Assembly (NCBI GenBank): GCA_012270485.1
Contig: JAAXIF010000055.1
Coordinates: 1-59,396 of the forward strand
Source: Sphingobacteriales bacterium
GTDB lineage: Bacteria; Bacteroidota; Bacteroidia; Chitinophagales; Chitinophagaceae
Reading direction: 5' to 3'
Length of the DNA stretch: 59,396 bases
Shown one piece after another: positions 15,281 through 24,424 of this stretch. The translations under genes were made by a program, and so were the position numbers. Each line of letters starts with the position of its first letter. Position 1 is the first letter of the stretch. Below the pieces are notes generated by a model that saw only the letters and a list, made by a program, of their open reading frames with translations, was not told where the DNA came from and ran no database searches.

Positions 15281-16273
15281 TCAAATTGTGAGTTCTTGTT
15301 CTTGTTGTAATTGATATCCTTTTCTAAATGCATGTGCGAGACAAAAAGCGATAAACCCACTAATTATGCTGGTGATATTTGTGGAAAATACGTCTGTGAA
15401 ACTTAAATATAATGCTTGGTCAATATAAGTATTGAATTTAAAGTTTGCTATATATTTTATCATTAATCCTATCAAAATAATACTCCAGAGACTGGCTGCG
15501 ATAATATATAGTCTACGGTATGTTTTTTTTCTAAATGCTTCTTGATTGGCAATATCTTCAATAACACGAATCATTTGAAGTATCACACCCCATAAAAAGA
15601 GCAATAGTATGAGTAACGCAATAGGGGTCATCATGATTAAATACCAGTTATATTGACTTTTACTCACTCGGATGAGTAGTTCTCTTTTTTCTGCAGACGG
15701 ATTAATGATTTTATCAGGAAGATCTCGCACATCCACCCGTAATGGTTTTATTTCATAGCGCCCCGAAATGGTATGGTTGATCGTGTCTCGTTTTGTTATG
15801 ACGGGATACTTCAAAAAAGTAGTATCATTTTTTCTGAACGTACTATGAGCCTGTTTTAAATAATAGCCATTCAGACTGATAAAATAAGTAGTGTCGGGAA
15901 TGTATTGGATGGTATAACGGTTATAAGTGCTATCAAAAATGATCATGCCTTTTTCATCCCTTTTATAGAATCCTATGTTACCGAATCCCCAACCACTTAT
16001 GGAAAGGTGATTAGTAGACTTCTCAAGATTTTGAATGTATTTGATACTATCTGATATCTGCTGATAACGATGGTGAGGTAAGTTATCGTCAATTGAGAAT
16101 AACTGCTTTTCATAAGCATCAGGTTCATAATCCATGAAAGTAACAGTCTCATTATTAAACGCTTCAAATTTTGGCTGCCATATACTCGGCCAAATAAAAA
16201 GAGCCAGTACATACAATCCTAGACAAAGGATGATAATTCGAATGCCAATAAATAGCCAATTCATAAAACGCAT
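15281..16273 (-). CDS. Larger DUF2975-like membrane protein
   Basis: 330 residues from the ATG at 16273 (an upstream TTG frame is less plausible). The first helix (about 6-27) is followed by a long extracytoplasmic region of about 170 residues, then helices near 210-230, 255-275 and 295-315. Its end YQLQQEQELTI mirrors that of the downstream paralogue. The extracytoplasmic insert is absent from the smaller protein and could be a sensing domain; that is inference. The three genes 16273-14457 form one operon. Confidence 0.65.
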   Translation of the reverse strand: MRFMNWLFIGIRIIILCLGLYVLALFIWPSIWQPKFEAFNNETVTFMDYEPDAYEKQLFSIDDNLPHHRYQQISDSIKYIQNLEKSTNHLSISGWGFGNIGFYKRDEKGMIIFDSTYNRYTIQYIPDTTYFISLNGYYLKQAHSTFRKNDTTFLKYPVITKRDTINHTISGRYEIKPLRVDVRDLPDKIINPSAEKRELLIRVSKSQYNWYLIMMTPIALLILLLFLWGVILQMIRVIEDIANQEAFRKKTYRRLYIIAASLWSIILIGLMIKYIANFKFNTYIDQALYLSFTDVFSTNITSIISGFIAFCLAHAFRKGYQLQQEQELTI

Positions 16274-16390
16274 AAGCAGGATTTGAATGCTAAATAATGA
16301 TTTTTTATCGAAAAACAATAAAATATAATAAAAAAAATTATTGTCTGAGCTTGGTTCATTTATTTTAAATTGGGTGATAAATCAGAGATC

Positions 16391-17935
16391 ATGGCAGACA
16401 AACAGGCTTTTTTGCAATCAGTTACAACAGGTTATGCGTTTAAAGGCGAACATGTGAAAATAGGGATGGGGATGTTGGATGGTGAAGTGGTAGAAGGTGC
16501 ATCCATTTCATTGCCATTAAAAACATTGAACCGTCATGGGCTTATTGCCGGCGCCACAGGTACGGGTAAAACAAAAACACTCCAACTGATCAGTGAATAC
16601 TTGAGTGATAACAGTGTGCCTGTAGTATTAATGGATATCAAAGGAGATCTCAGTGGTATTGCAGCTGCAGGAACTGCTAATGAAAAATTAATTGAACGTA
16701 GTAAGAAATTGGGCGTTGAGTTTTCACCCACAGCTTTTCCGGTAGAGCTGCTTACATTGAGTCATCAACCCGGTGTTCGTTTGCGTGCCACTGTTAGTGA
16801 ATTTGGTCCCGTTTTATTGAGTAAGATATTGGGATTGAATGATACGCAAGGAGGTCTGGTAGCTGTCATCTTTAAGTATTGTGACGATCATCAAATGCCT
16901 TTATTGAATCTGAAAGATTTTATCAAAGTATTGCAATACATCGGTAATGAAGGAAAAACAGAGATCGAAAAGGAATACGGCAAAATATCGACCACTTCAA
17001 CAGGAACCATTCTTCGTAAAGTGATAGAACTTCAACAGCAAGGTGCAGATGTTTTCTTTGGTGAAAAAAGTTTTGAAGTAGATGACTTGATGCGCATCAG
17101 TGATGATGGCAGAGGAATGATCCATGTCTTACGGGTAACCGATATGCAAGACAGACCAAAACTGTTCTCTACTTTCATGTTACAATTATTGGCAGAACTC
17201 TATGCCAGTTGTCCTGAAGAAGGGGATATGGATAAACCCAAGTTGGTTTTGTTCATTGATGAAGCCCATTTGGTATTTAATGAAGCTTCAGAAGCTTTGT
17301 TACAGCAGATAGAAACTGTCATTAAACTCATACGATCAAAAGGCATTGGTATTTTCTTTTGTACCCAGAACCCGCAGGATATACCGGCTGCTATCTTGAG
17401 TCAATTGGGTTTGAAGATTCAGCATGCATTACGCGCGTTTACAGCTGCAGACAGAAAAACAATCAAACAAGCAACAGAAAATTTTCCGGAAACTGAATTT
17501 TATCAAACCGATGAATTGCTGACTCAATTAGGGATTGGTGAAGCATTCGTGACGTTATTGAATGAAAAAGGAATTCCCACTCCATTGGTGCATACCATGT
17601 TATGTGCTCCCAGAAGTAGAATGGATGTATTAACAGATGCAGAGATCGAACAGTTGGTGAGTTCCAGTAAACTCGCAGCCAAATACAGTAAAGAGATCGA
17701 TAGCGAAAGTGCCTATGAAATATTAACGGCTAAGCTGGAAGAAGCGGCTGAGAAATCAAAAGAAATAGAAGCTGCCGAAGAACCTAAACAGAGTGGAAGA
17801 CCCAAAAAAGAAGAAAGCTTTTTTGATAACCCCGTTGTTCGTCAAGTAGGAAGAACTGCTGCCAGTGTCATTACCAGAAGCTTACTGGGTGCATTAGGAT
17901 TGGGAGGAAGATCCAGATCTACAAGAAGAAGATAA
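16391..17935 (+). CDS. HerA-like ATPase, DUF853 family
   Basis: 514 residues from the ATG at 16391 (an upstream in-frame TTG is unlikely). Walker A GATGTGKTKTLQ (about residues 56-67), Walker B KLVLFIDEAHLVF and a C-terminal low-complexity basic tail LGGRSRSTRRR are visible. It belongs to the HerA/VirB4-type hexameric ATPases, in the DUF853 branch annotated as helicase HerA-like. No NurA nuclease is adjacent. Cellular role unknown. It is convergent with recQ; the two stop codons abut. Confidence 0.85.
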   Translation: MADKQAFLQSVTTGYAFKGEHVKIGMGMLDGEVVEGASISLPLKTLNRHGLIAGATGTGKTKTLQLISEYLSDNSVPVVLMDIKGDLSGIAAAGTANEKLIERSKKLGVEFSPTAFPVELLTLSHQPGVRLRATVSEFGPVLLSKILGLNDTQGGLVAVIFKYCDDHQMPLLNLKDFIKVLQYIGNEGKTEIEKEYGKISTTSTGTILRKVIELQQQGADVFFGEKSFEVDDLMRISDDGRGMIHVLRVTDMQDRPKLFSTFMLQLLAELYASCPEEGDMDKPKLVLFIDEAHLVFNEASEALLQQIETVIKLIRSKGIGIFFCTQNPQDIPAAILSQLGLKIQHALRAFTAADRKTIKQATENFPETEFYQTDELLTQLGIGEAFVTLLNEKGIPTPLVHTMLCAPRSRMDVLTDAEIEQLVSSSKLAAKYSKEIDSESAYEILTAKLEEAAEKSKEIEAAEEPKQSGRPKKEESFFDNPVVRQVGRTAASVITRSLLGALGLGGRSRSTRRR

Positions 17936-19846
17936 TTAGTGATTCAGAAGAGATACCTGTCCATTTTCACTGATCATCAATTCACCTTCCGTTTGTAGAA
18001 AATCTAAAACGGTCCATACTTTTTCTTTGGAGAAAGTAGATAGCTGTACTAACAATTGATCAATCGGTTGAGTGGTGTCAGTGAGTGTATTTCTAATGTG
18101 CTTTTCGATTACACTAAAATCCTGATGACTAAGTTCTTTTTTCTTCTTGATCAGACAGTGATCGCAAATGCCACAGGCGGATAAATCCTTATCGCCAAAA
18201 TAATTACCAATCAACCGGCTTCTACAACTATCTGCATCGCGCAGGTAACGAATCATATCTTGTACACGATCGGTATAATTTTTTTTTCTCGCGTGATAGG
18301 CATCATGATCAATATGTAAATATTTGGCAGGTGCACGATTCAATAAGTAATGGATTTGTGGAGACTCCTTTTTCGGTAAGTATTCAATGATTCCATAAGC
18401 TGCCAATTCCTTTAACTGATGTTGAATATGGGAAGGTTCGGTCCTCATGACTTTAGCGAGCGATAATTCGAATATGGAAACACGATTATCGAAAATACCC
18501 TCATAAGTACGCAGCAATATTTTGATCAGAGTTTCTAATGATGGTTGCGCATTTTCAAATGCATACAATGCTTCTTTATCGGTGGTAAACATGACCTGAG
18601 ATGGAAGAAAAATACTTTCTGCAAAACTGATATGTCCTTCTTGTTCGAGTACTTTTAAAGTATTAATGACGGTGGTGGTATCAAGTTTGAAATTCTCTGT
18701 GAACTGTCGCAAGTCAAAATCAAAATAAGCCCCCTCACCGGAGCCAACCGGTAATTGAAAAAAATCCGCAAGCGATTGGTAAATAGATTGGATGGTAGTA
18801 ACAGGCGGGAATTTTTTATCCGGCAATTCCTGTAACTGTAATACATCATTTGGATGATACAATAAAACTGCAAAAGCTTTTTTGCCATCTCTTCCGGCGC
18901 GACCAGCTTCTTGGTAGTAGTTTTCCAAACAATCGGGTACATTGTAATGGATCACTGAACGAACGGAAGGTTTATCAATTCCCATTCCAAATGCATTGGT
19001 GCAAACCATCACCCGAACCTGATCCTGAATCCATGCTTTTTGTTTTCTTTCTCTTTCTTCCTGTGTTAATCCGGCATGATAAAAATCAGCAGTGATACCT
19101 TGTAGTTGTAATAGCTGACAGACTTCTTTGGTTAATCTTCTACTATTGGCATAAACAATACTACTTCCCGGAACTCCTTGTAGTATTTGTATGAGTTTAT
19201 TGATCTTACTTTCTGTTTCAAAACAGCTGTAAGAAAGTGCAGCACGTTCAAAAGACTGACGAAAGACTGTTACATTTTCTAATAGTAGTTTTTGAATGAT
19301 ATCGTCTTTTACTTTTTCTGTAGCTGAAGCAGTGAGTGCAATGATGGTAACCCCTTCCAACTCTTCACGTAAAGCAGCAATCCGTAAATAAGGCGGTCTG
19401 AAATCATAACCCCATTGTGAGATGCAATGTGCTTCATCAACAGCAATTAGGCTAATATCCAAAACAGATAGGTATTCTTTGAATAAAGCAGATTCAATTC
19501 TTTCCGGAGATACATACAGAAATTTATAATCGCCTCGAGCTGCTTTTTGTAAGATAGATTTTACTTCAGCATAGGTCATGCCACTATTGAGTGATGCCGC
19601 CGGAATGCCTTTTTCCGTTAAATGAGATACCTGATCCTGCATCAAAGCAATTAACGGACTAATCACCAAACAAAGACCGTCCATCAATAAAGCGGGTACT
19701 TGAAAGCAAATGGATTTCCCTCCGCCGGTTGGTAATAAAGCCAGTGTATCTTTTCCATCTAATACCGACTGAATGATCTCTTCCTGCATCGGTCGGAATT
19801 GATCATGCTTCCAGTAGTGTTGGAGAATGGAAAGGGAGGATTTCAT
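17936..19846 (-). CDS. recQ: RecQ-family ATP-dependent DNA helicase
   Basis: 636 residues from the ATG at 19846. The longer frame adds HFTFHLSLFT-like residues that are simply the translated heptad array. Walker A is LLPTGGGKSICFQVP and the DExH box is AVDEAHCISQWG. Motif VI is YYQEAGRAGRDG, and the zinc-binding cysteines of the RQC region are in CRSRLIGNYFGDKDLSACGI (continuing CDHC). A 3'-5' helicase for recombination and replication repair. No HRDC domain is evident. Its 5' leader consists of a family C heptad array. Confidence 0.9.
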   Translation of the reverse strand: MKSSLSILQHYWKHDQFRPMQEEIIQSVLDGKDTLALLPTGGGKSICFQVPALLMDGLCLVISPLIALMQDQVSHLTEKGIPAASLNSGMTYAEVKSILQKAARGDYKFLYVSPERIESALFKEYLSVLDISLIAVDEAHCISQWGYDFRPPYLRIAALREELEGVTIIALTASATEKVKDDIIQKLLLENVTVFRQSFERAALSYSCFETESKINKLIQILQGVPGSSIVYANSRRLTKEVCQLLQLQGITADFYHAGLTQEERERKQKAWIQDQVRVMVCTNAFGMGIDKPSVRSVIHYNVPDCLENYYQEAGRAGRDGKKAFAVLLYHPNDVLQLQELPDKKFPPVTTIQSIYQSLADFFQLPVGSGEGAYFDFDLRQFTENFKLDTTTVINTLKVLEQEGHISFAESIFLPSQVMFTTDKEALYAFENAQPSLETLIKILLRTYEGIFDNRVSIFELSLAKVMRTEPSHIQHQLKELAAYGIIEYLPKKESPQIHYLLNRAPAKYLHIDHDAYHARKKNYTDRVQDMIRYLRDADSCRSRLIGNYFGDKDLSACGICDHCLIKKKKELSHQDFSVIEKHIRNTLTDTTQPIDQLLVQLSTFSKEKVWTVLDFLQTEGELMISENGQVSLLNH

Positions 19847-19850
19847 TTGG

Positions 19851-19878
19851 GTGAAAAGTGAAAGGTGAAAAGTGAAAT
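19851..19878 (+). repeat. Heptad array, family C, left of the four-helix-bundle gene
   Basis: Four gapless units GTGAAAA, GTGAAAG, GTGAAAA, GTGAAAT. It fills the gap between the recQ start codon (19846) and the stop codon of the four-helix-bundle gene (19882), and is inverted relative to the array at 20327-20354. Confidence 0.85.
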
Positions 19879-19881
19879 GAA

Positions 19882-20232
19882 TTATTTTATTAGGCCGCTT
19901 AGTAAGGCAAAACACCTATTCAAATGTAATGATAAGCTGCTAATCTGCTCTTTTCTTAAGTAAGACAAATCAAAAGTTGTTTCGATTGCAGCGTCAATTT
20001 CAATTAAAGAACCTCTGGAAATCTCAAAATATCTTTTCCTTTCGATAAGAGATATTCTCGAAGAGTCCTCTGCTATATTAAGTTTTACTGAGATAGCGGC
20101 TCTTCTAATTTGAGGTATCAGATTGAACCTTTCTTCAGGAGGAAGAAAAGAGGTTAGTATATAGCATTCTTTAACTAAAGATCTGGAAACTTTATATACT
20201 TCCAGATTCTTATGGTTTAACTGTAAAATCAT
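19882..20232 (-). CDS. Four-helix-bundle protein (S23/IVS type)
   Basis: 116 residues. The core LIPQIRRAAISVKLNIAEDS and the following IERKRYFEISRGSLIEIDAA are the hallmark of the family first found in intervening sequences of 23S rRNA and structurally akin to the Avd accessory proteins of diversity-generating retroelements. The protein should be an all-alpha, basic-surfaced oligomer with possible nucleic-acid binding; no function is established. The start codon lies within a small hairpin (ATCATTT 20228-20234 with AAATGAT 20239-20245). It is flanked on both sides by family C heptad arrays in opposite orientation and is not near rRNA or a reverse transcriptase here. Confidence 0.85.
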   Translation of the reverse strand: MILQLNHKNLEVYKVSRSLVKECYILTSFLPPEERFNLIPQIRRAAISVKLNIAEDSSRISLIERKRYFEISRGSLIEIDAAIETTFDLSYLRKEQISSLSLHLNRCFALLSGLIK

Positions 20233-20326
20233 TTATAAAAATGATCTAGCGAATTAAAAAAAGAACAAGCTTGTATCGGCTGAATTAAGTTTTTTAAATA
20301 TCAGGTAAAAACCTATAGTAGAAATA

Positions 20327-20357
20327 CTTACCCTTTCACCTTTGACCCTTCACTTCC
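20327..20357 (-). repeat. Heptad array, family C, right of the four-helix-bundle gene
   Basis: In the plus direction CTTACCC, TTTCACC, TTTGACC, CTTCACT, then TCC; on the minus strand these are GTGAAGG/GTCAAAG/GTGAAAG-type units. The array begins directly after the copA stop codon (20358-20360). Confidence 0.75.
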
Positions 20358-22484
20358 TCAAGCTACTTTCTTAAAATTCAAGCGAACAGAATTCACTGCC
20401 AGCACTACGTCACTTAACCCCATTACTAAAGCGCCAAAAGTTGGATTTAGGTAACCAAGTGCTGCAACAGGAATCGCCACAATGTTATAGGCAAATGCCC
20501 AGAAAAGATTCTCTTTAATAGTAATATAGGTGTGTTTACCCAATCCAAGTGCCAGTGGTAAATTCTTCAATCCATGATTCATTAAAACCACTTGTGCACT
20601 TTGCATGGCTACTTGGGTAGAATCGCTTAATGAAATACCTACCGTTGCTTTTGCCAATGCAGGGGCATCATTAATTCCATCACCCACCATAGCTGTGGGT
20701 ACTTCCTGATTGAATTGAGCAATTTTTTCAAGCTTTTGCTCAGGCGTTTGCTCTCCTATGATCACATCAATACCCAATACTTTTCCGACCTGTTCACATT
20801 TCTCTTTTTTGTCACCGCTGAGCAATATGGTTTTGATGCCTTTTTGTTTGAGTGATGTAATGACTTCTTTTGCTTCAGCTCTTATTTCATCGGCTACATC
20901 AATCCATCCTAATAACTCATTATTTCGAATGATATAAACATTGTGAGCATGATCGTTTGTAAGTGCTGCTGCGGCTTTGAAAGAACCTGCTACATAAGTA
21001 TTTCCCTCTTTATCAGTCGCATGCATTCCTAATCCCTTTACTTCTTCAATTGTTGCCCATCGGATCTCTTCTTTACTCTTCCAACTTTTACTGATAGCAC
21101 TGGCGATGGGGTGATTGGAATATTTTTCCAATGAAAAAGCGATTTGTCTGAATTGTTCCGGAGTGATATTATGGGCGATCATTTTTTCATCCACAATGGT
21201 AAAATGTCCTGTCGTAAGCGTACCCGTTTTATCGAATACTACTTGTTTGATACGTTTAAAGATCTCCAGACTTTTTGCATTCTTAAATAAAATACCATTA
21301 CGAGCTGCTCGTCCGAGACCTACGGCAATAGCAGCCGGAGTTGCCAATCCCATGGCACAGGGACATGAAATAACAAGAACGGCAATACCTCTTAATAAAC
21401 TGGCGCCAAAGCCGATATCTGTAGCGAAATAATTGATCAGTACAGTGACCACTGCAATACTCACTACTGTTGGAACAAAAATGGCACTGATTTTATCCGC
21501 CAATTGTTGCACCGGAGGTTTTTCAGATTGTGCATCCCTTACCAGTCGAAGAATATTGGAAAGTACTGTGTCTTCTCCAACTGCAGTTACATAAGCTTTG
21601 ATAGTTCCGCTTTCCAGAATACTTCCTCCGATCAAGTGGTCATTCATTTTTTTGAAAACAGGGACACTTTCTCCTGATATGATCGCTTCATTGATCTGTG
21701 CTTCTCCCCATAAAATTTTACAATCCATGGGTACTTGTTCTCCACTCTTGATCAATAACAGATCTCCGACTTTTAGACTAGTACTTTCCACCGGAAAAAC
21801 ATGTTCCTGATGGTGGTCATCATAGGCGATCATATTCGCCATTGATTTTTGTGTAACTGCTAGTTTTTTCAGGGCTGCTTGTGTAGTTTCCACCGAGCGG
21901 TCTTCCATCCAGTTTCCTAGAAATACCAGTGTAATGATGGTAGCAGCTGTTTCATAAAATAAAAATTCTTCAGCTCTGCCAATCAATGTACCATATAAAC
22001 TATACCCAAATGCTGCTACTGCACCAAGCGCAATCAAAACATTCATATTCGGGATACCCTTGAGCAGACTTTTGATGGCACTTCTGCCAAAAAAATCCAT
22101 TCCAACAATAAAAACAGGAATGGTGAGCCCAAGTTGTACATAAGGGTTCATCAGAACATGAATATGTACACCAGGAATCATGTGTAGCATCAATGGGGCT
22201 GTAAATACAAAGCAGAACCAGAAACGTTGCAAGTGATTAGAGAATAAGCGCTTTGATTTTTTTGAAGAATCATCGCTGTTATCATTCTTCACCGTATATC
22301 CAAGACCGTTAATACCTTTGGCTATTGCTGTAGTAGAGCTGTTTTCAGGCAATTCAAAACTTACATCGCCTCCTATAAAATTCACTTTTACATTTTGCAT
22401 TCCCTGCGATTGCAGGTATTTATTTACTGTAAGTGCACAATTGGTGCAGGTCATACCTTCCACTTTCCAATTCACTTTTTCCAT
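20358..22484 (-). CDS. copA: Copper-translocating P-type ATPase
   Basis: 708 residues from the ATG at 22484. One N-terminal heavy-metal domain carries GMTCTNCAL (CxxC, residues about 8-16). About eight helices follow, with the ion-site motif SCPCAMGLATPAA in helix 6, phosphorylation loop DKTGTLTTGH and hinge VGDGINDAPALA. CPC plus a single CxxC domain fits Cu(+)-exporting P1B-ATPases. No copper chaperone or CueR/CsoR-type regulator is next to it. A -7 box candidate lies about 34 bases upstream. Confidence 0.92.
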   Translation of the reverse strand: MEKVNWKVEGMTCTNCALTVNKYLQSQGMQNVKVNFIGGDVSFELPENSSTTAIAKGINGLGYTVKNDNSDDSSKKSKRLFSNHLQRFWFCFVFTAPLMLHMIPGVHIHVLMNPYVQLGLTIPVFIVGMDFFGRSAIKSLLKGIPNMNVLIALGAVAAFGYSLYGTLIGRAEEFLFYETAATIITLVFLGNWMEDRSVETTQAALKKLAVTQKSMANMIAYDDHHQEHVFPVESTSLKVGDLLLIKSGEQVPMDCKILWGEAQINEAIISGESVPVFKKMNDHLIGGSILESGTIKAYVTAVGEDTVLSNILRLVRDAQSEKPPVQQLADKISAIFVPTVVSIAVVTVLINYFATDIGFGASLLRGIAVLVISCPCAMGLATPAAIAVGLGRAARNGILFKNAKSLEIFKRIKQVVFDKTGTLTTGHFTIVDEKMIAHNITPEQFRQIAFSLEKYSNHPIASAISKSWKSKEEIRWATIEEVKGLGMHATDKEGNTYVAGSFKAAAALTNDHAHNVYIIRNNELLGWIDVADEIRAEAKEVITSLKQKGIKTILLSGDKKEKCEQVGKVLGIDVIIGEQTPEQKLEKIAQFNQEVPTAMVGDGINDAPALAKATVGISLSDSTQVAMQSAQVVLMNHGLKNLPLALGLGKHTYITIKENLFWAFAYNIVAIPVAALGYLNPTFGALVMGLSDVVLAVNSVRLNFKKVA

Positions 22485-22517
22485 AATCAATATTGTGGGG
22501 TTGAGGTTAATGAATGA

Positions 22518-22525
22518 CAAATTTA
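22518..22525 (-). promoter_or_regulatory. Candidate -7 box for copA
   Basis: On the minus strand TAAATTTG matches TAnnTTTG, about 34 bases before the copA ATG. Confidence 0.4.
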
Positions 22526-22604
22526 CCGAATAGCAGAAGCACGCTCTTTCGATTTGAGAAGAATATTTCTACATCATGGTTGCAAGAAAGGTGAAAACGG
22601 TTGC

Positions 22605-22660
22605 TTTACCATGGACTATCGACTATGGACCATGGTCGATAGTCCATGGTCCATGGTAGG
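22605..22660. repeat. Heptad array, family A, palindromic, upstream of tsaE
   Basis: Six perfect units from 22612 to 22653 (TGGACTA, TCGACTA, TGGACCA, TGGTCGA, TAGTCCA, TGGTCCA) with partial units on both sides. CCATGGACTATCGAC (22609-22623) and its exact complement (22635-22649) give a hairpin of 15-16 bp with an 11-base loop TATGGACCATG. It lies between the divergent copA and tsaE genes. Confidence 0.9.
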
Positions 22661-22684
22661 AGATGTGCTTTCCCCTCTTCTTGC

Positions 22685-22692
22685 TAACTTTG
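22685..22692 (+). promoter_or_regulatory. Candidate -7 box for tsaE
   Basis: TAACTTTG matches TAnnTTTG and ends 4 bases before the ATG, implying a leaderless or nearly leaderless transcript. Confidence 0.45.
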
Positions 22693-22696
22693 CCCC

Positions 22697-23119
22697 ATGG
22701 ATGCAATTTTTGGATTGGCGCAGATTAAGGAGGTTGCAAAAGCGCTTTGGGCGTCTGGCAAGAAACATAAGGTATGGGCTTTTCATGCTGAAATGGGTAC
22801 AGGGAAAACAACTTTTATTCATGCACTTTGTGAATACCTGGGCGTAACAGATGCGGTGGGGAGTCCCACTTTTGCCATCGTTAATCAATACCAGAGTAAA
22901 GATGCAGGTGTTGTATTCCACATGGATTGGTACCGCTTGAAAGATGAAGAAGAGGCAATTGAGGCTGGAATAGAAGATCAGTTGAATAGCGGTGATTATT
23001 GTTTAATAGAATGGCCGGAAAAAGCATCCGGACTTTTACCCGATGACAGCTTTCATGTATACCTCGAAATACTAGATCCCTCTACCCGACGTTTATACAC
23101 AGATGTAACAGCTGTTTGA
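22697..23119 (+). CDS. tsaE: tRNA t6A biosynthesis ATPase TsaE
   Basis: 140 residues. P-loop ATPase of the TsaBDE complex that makes N6-threonylcarbamoyladenosine in tRNA. Walker A HAEMGTGKTTFIHALC (residues about 30-45) is followed by SPTFAIVNQY and by HMDWYRLKDEEE, the family's conserved aspartate/tyrosine region, then LIEWPEKASGLLP. TsaB and TsaD are not in the window. The ATG at 22697 sits almost at the predicted transcription start. Confidence 0.92.
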   Translation: MDAIFGLAQIKEVAKALWASGKKHKVWAFHAEMGTGKTTFIHALCEYLGVTDAVGSPTFAIVNQYQSKDAGVVFHMDWYRLKDEEEAIEAGIEDQLNSGDYCLIEWPEKASGLLPDDSFHVYLEILDPSTRRLYTDVTAV

Positions 23120-23209
23120 TTCTGCATGGAATGTCCTAACTTTAATGACTGAATTTTATCAGTTATAGTAAACACTAAGATCCATTTTCCATCCAACTTA
23201 TAATCTTAC

Positions 23210-24424
23210 ATGGCTACCAGTAAACCTTCTATCAGCACTTCATTTGCGTATGAAACATTGGAAGAGACCCTTGATATTAAACCTCAGGGTGCAAAATTGC
23301 ATATTGGTATTCCAAAAGAGATCGCTTTTCAAGAAAATAGGATCGCACTCACACCGGATGCGGTTGGGGTTTTGATTTCGAATGGACATCAAGTGGTAGT
23401 AGAACATGGAGCAGGAGAGGGCAGCCATTATTCCGATCGTGATTATTCTGAAATGGGAGCTACCATTGTATATGAGCGAGCTGAAATTTTTAAATGCCCC
23501 ATACTTGTTAAAAGTGCTCCCCCTGTTGCAGAGGATATGCCTTTGTTACAGATGAATCAAACCATTATTTCCCCCATACATCTTTCTGCATTAAGAAAAG
23601 AGTACATCGAAAAGATGATGGAAAAGAAGATTACGGCGTTGAGTTTTGAAAATTTCAAAGATGCCAGTGGTACTTATCCAATCGTAAGGAGTATGAGTGA
23701 GATTGCAGGTAGTGCGGTGATGCTGATTGCCGGACAATACCTCAGTAGTTTTAATAAAGGGAAAGGTGTTTTATTAGGCGGTATCAGTGGTATTCCTCCT
23801 ACCAAAGTAGTGATTGTTGGCGCCGGTATTGTGGGTGAATTCGCAACTAGAAATGCTTTGGCATTGGGTGCTTCTGTAAAAGTGTTTGATAACAATGTGT
23901 ATCGCTTGAAGCAATTACAGAATAACTTGGGACAAAGAATCTGGACCAGTGTACTAGAACCACGTATACTTTCAAAACAACTAAAAACCTGTGAAGTAGC
24001 AGTAGGGGCTTTGAGTAATGAATTTGGAAGAGCGCCGGTAGTAGTAACAGAAGAAATGGTGGCAGCTATGCGTCCGGGAAGCATTATCATTGATGTAGCG
24101 ATTGATCGTGGTGGTTGTTTCGAGACTAGTGAATTAACCAGTCATCAGCATCCCACATTTGTAAAGCATGATGTTATTCACTATTGTGTACCCAATATTC
24201 CCAGTGGTTTTGCCAGAACAGCTAGTCAGGCCATCAGTAATGTACTCATGCCTTTGATTCTGGAAGTGAGCGATGAAGGGGGACTGGAAGAAATGGTATG
24301 GCATAACTTCAACCTTCGAGAAGGTATCTATATGTTCAAAGGAGCACTGACCGATTTCTATATCAGTCAAAAGTTCGATCTGAAGTTCACCGATCTGAAT
24401 TTATTGATCGCTAGCCGCCGTTAA
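23210..24424 (+). CDS. ald: Alanine dehydrogenase
   Basis: 404 residues. NAD-dependent oxidation of L-alanine to pyruvate and ammonia, or the reverse. The N-terminal domain starts KLHIGIPKEIAFQENRIALT with the substrate-binding Arg/Lys, and the Rossmann motif is VVIVGAGIVGEFATRNALALG. The C-terminal IIDVAIDRGGCFETS and FVKHDVIHYCVPNIPSGFAR match Ald and the alpha subunit of proton-translocating transhydrogenase. The absence of beta-subunit and membrane parts favours Ald. The extended N-terminus (about 28 residues) is usual in Bacteroidota. Its stop codon overlaps that of the convergent RidA pseudogene. Confidence 0.88.
   Translation: MATSKPSISTSFAYETLEETLDIKPQGAKLHIGIPKEIAFQENRIALTPDAVGVLISNGHQVVVEHGAGEGSHYSDRDYSEMGATIVYERAEIFKCPILVKSAPPVAEDMPLLQMNQTIISPIHLSALRKEYIEKMMEKKITALSFENFKDASGTYPIVRSMSEIAGSAVMLIAGQYLSSFNKGKGVLLGGISGIPPTKVVIVGAGIVGEFATRNALALGASVKVFDNNVYRLKQLQNNLGQRIWTSVLEPRILSKQLKTCEVAVGALSNEFGRAPVVVTEEMVAAMRPGSIIIDVAIDRGGCFETSELTSHQHPTFVKHDVIHYCVPNIPSGFARTASQAISNVLMPLILEVSDEGGLEEMVWHNFNLREGIYMFKGALTDFYISQKFDLKFTDLNLLIASRR

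Noticed and set aside
19882..20232. Diversity-generating retroelement with an Avd-type protein
   Set aside because: No reverse transcriptase, template repeat or variable repeat is visible near the four-helix-bundle gene.
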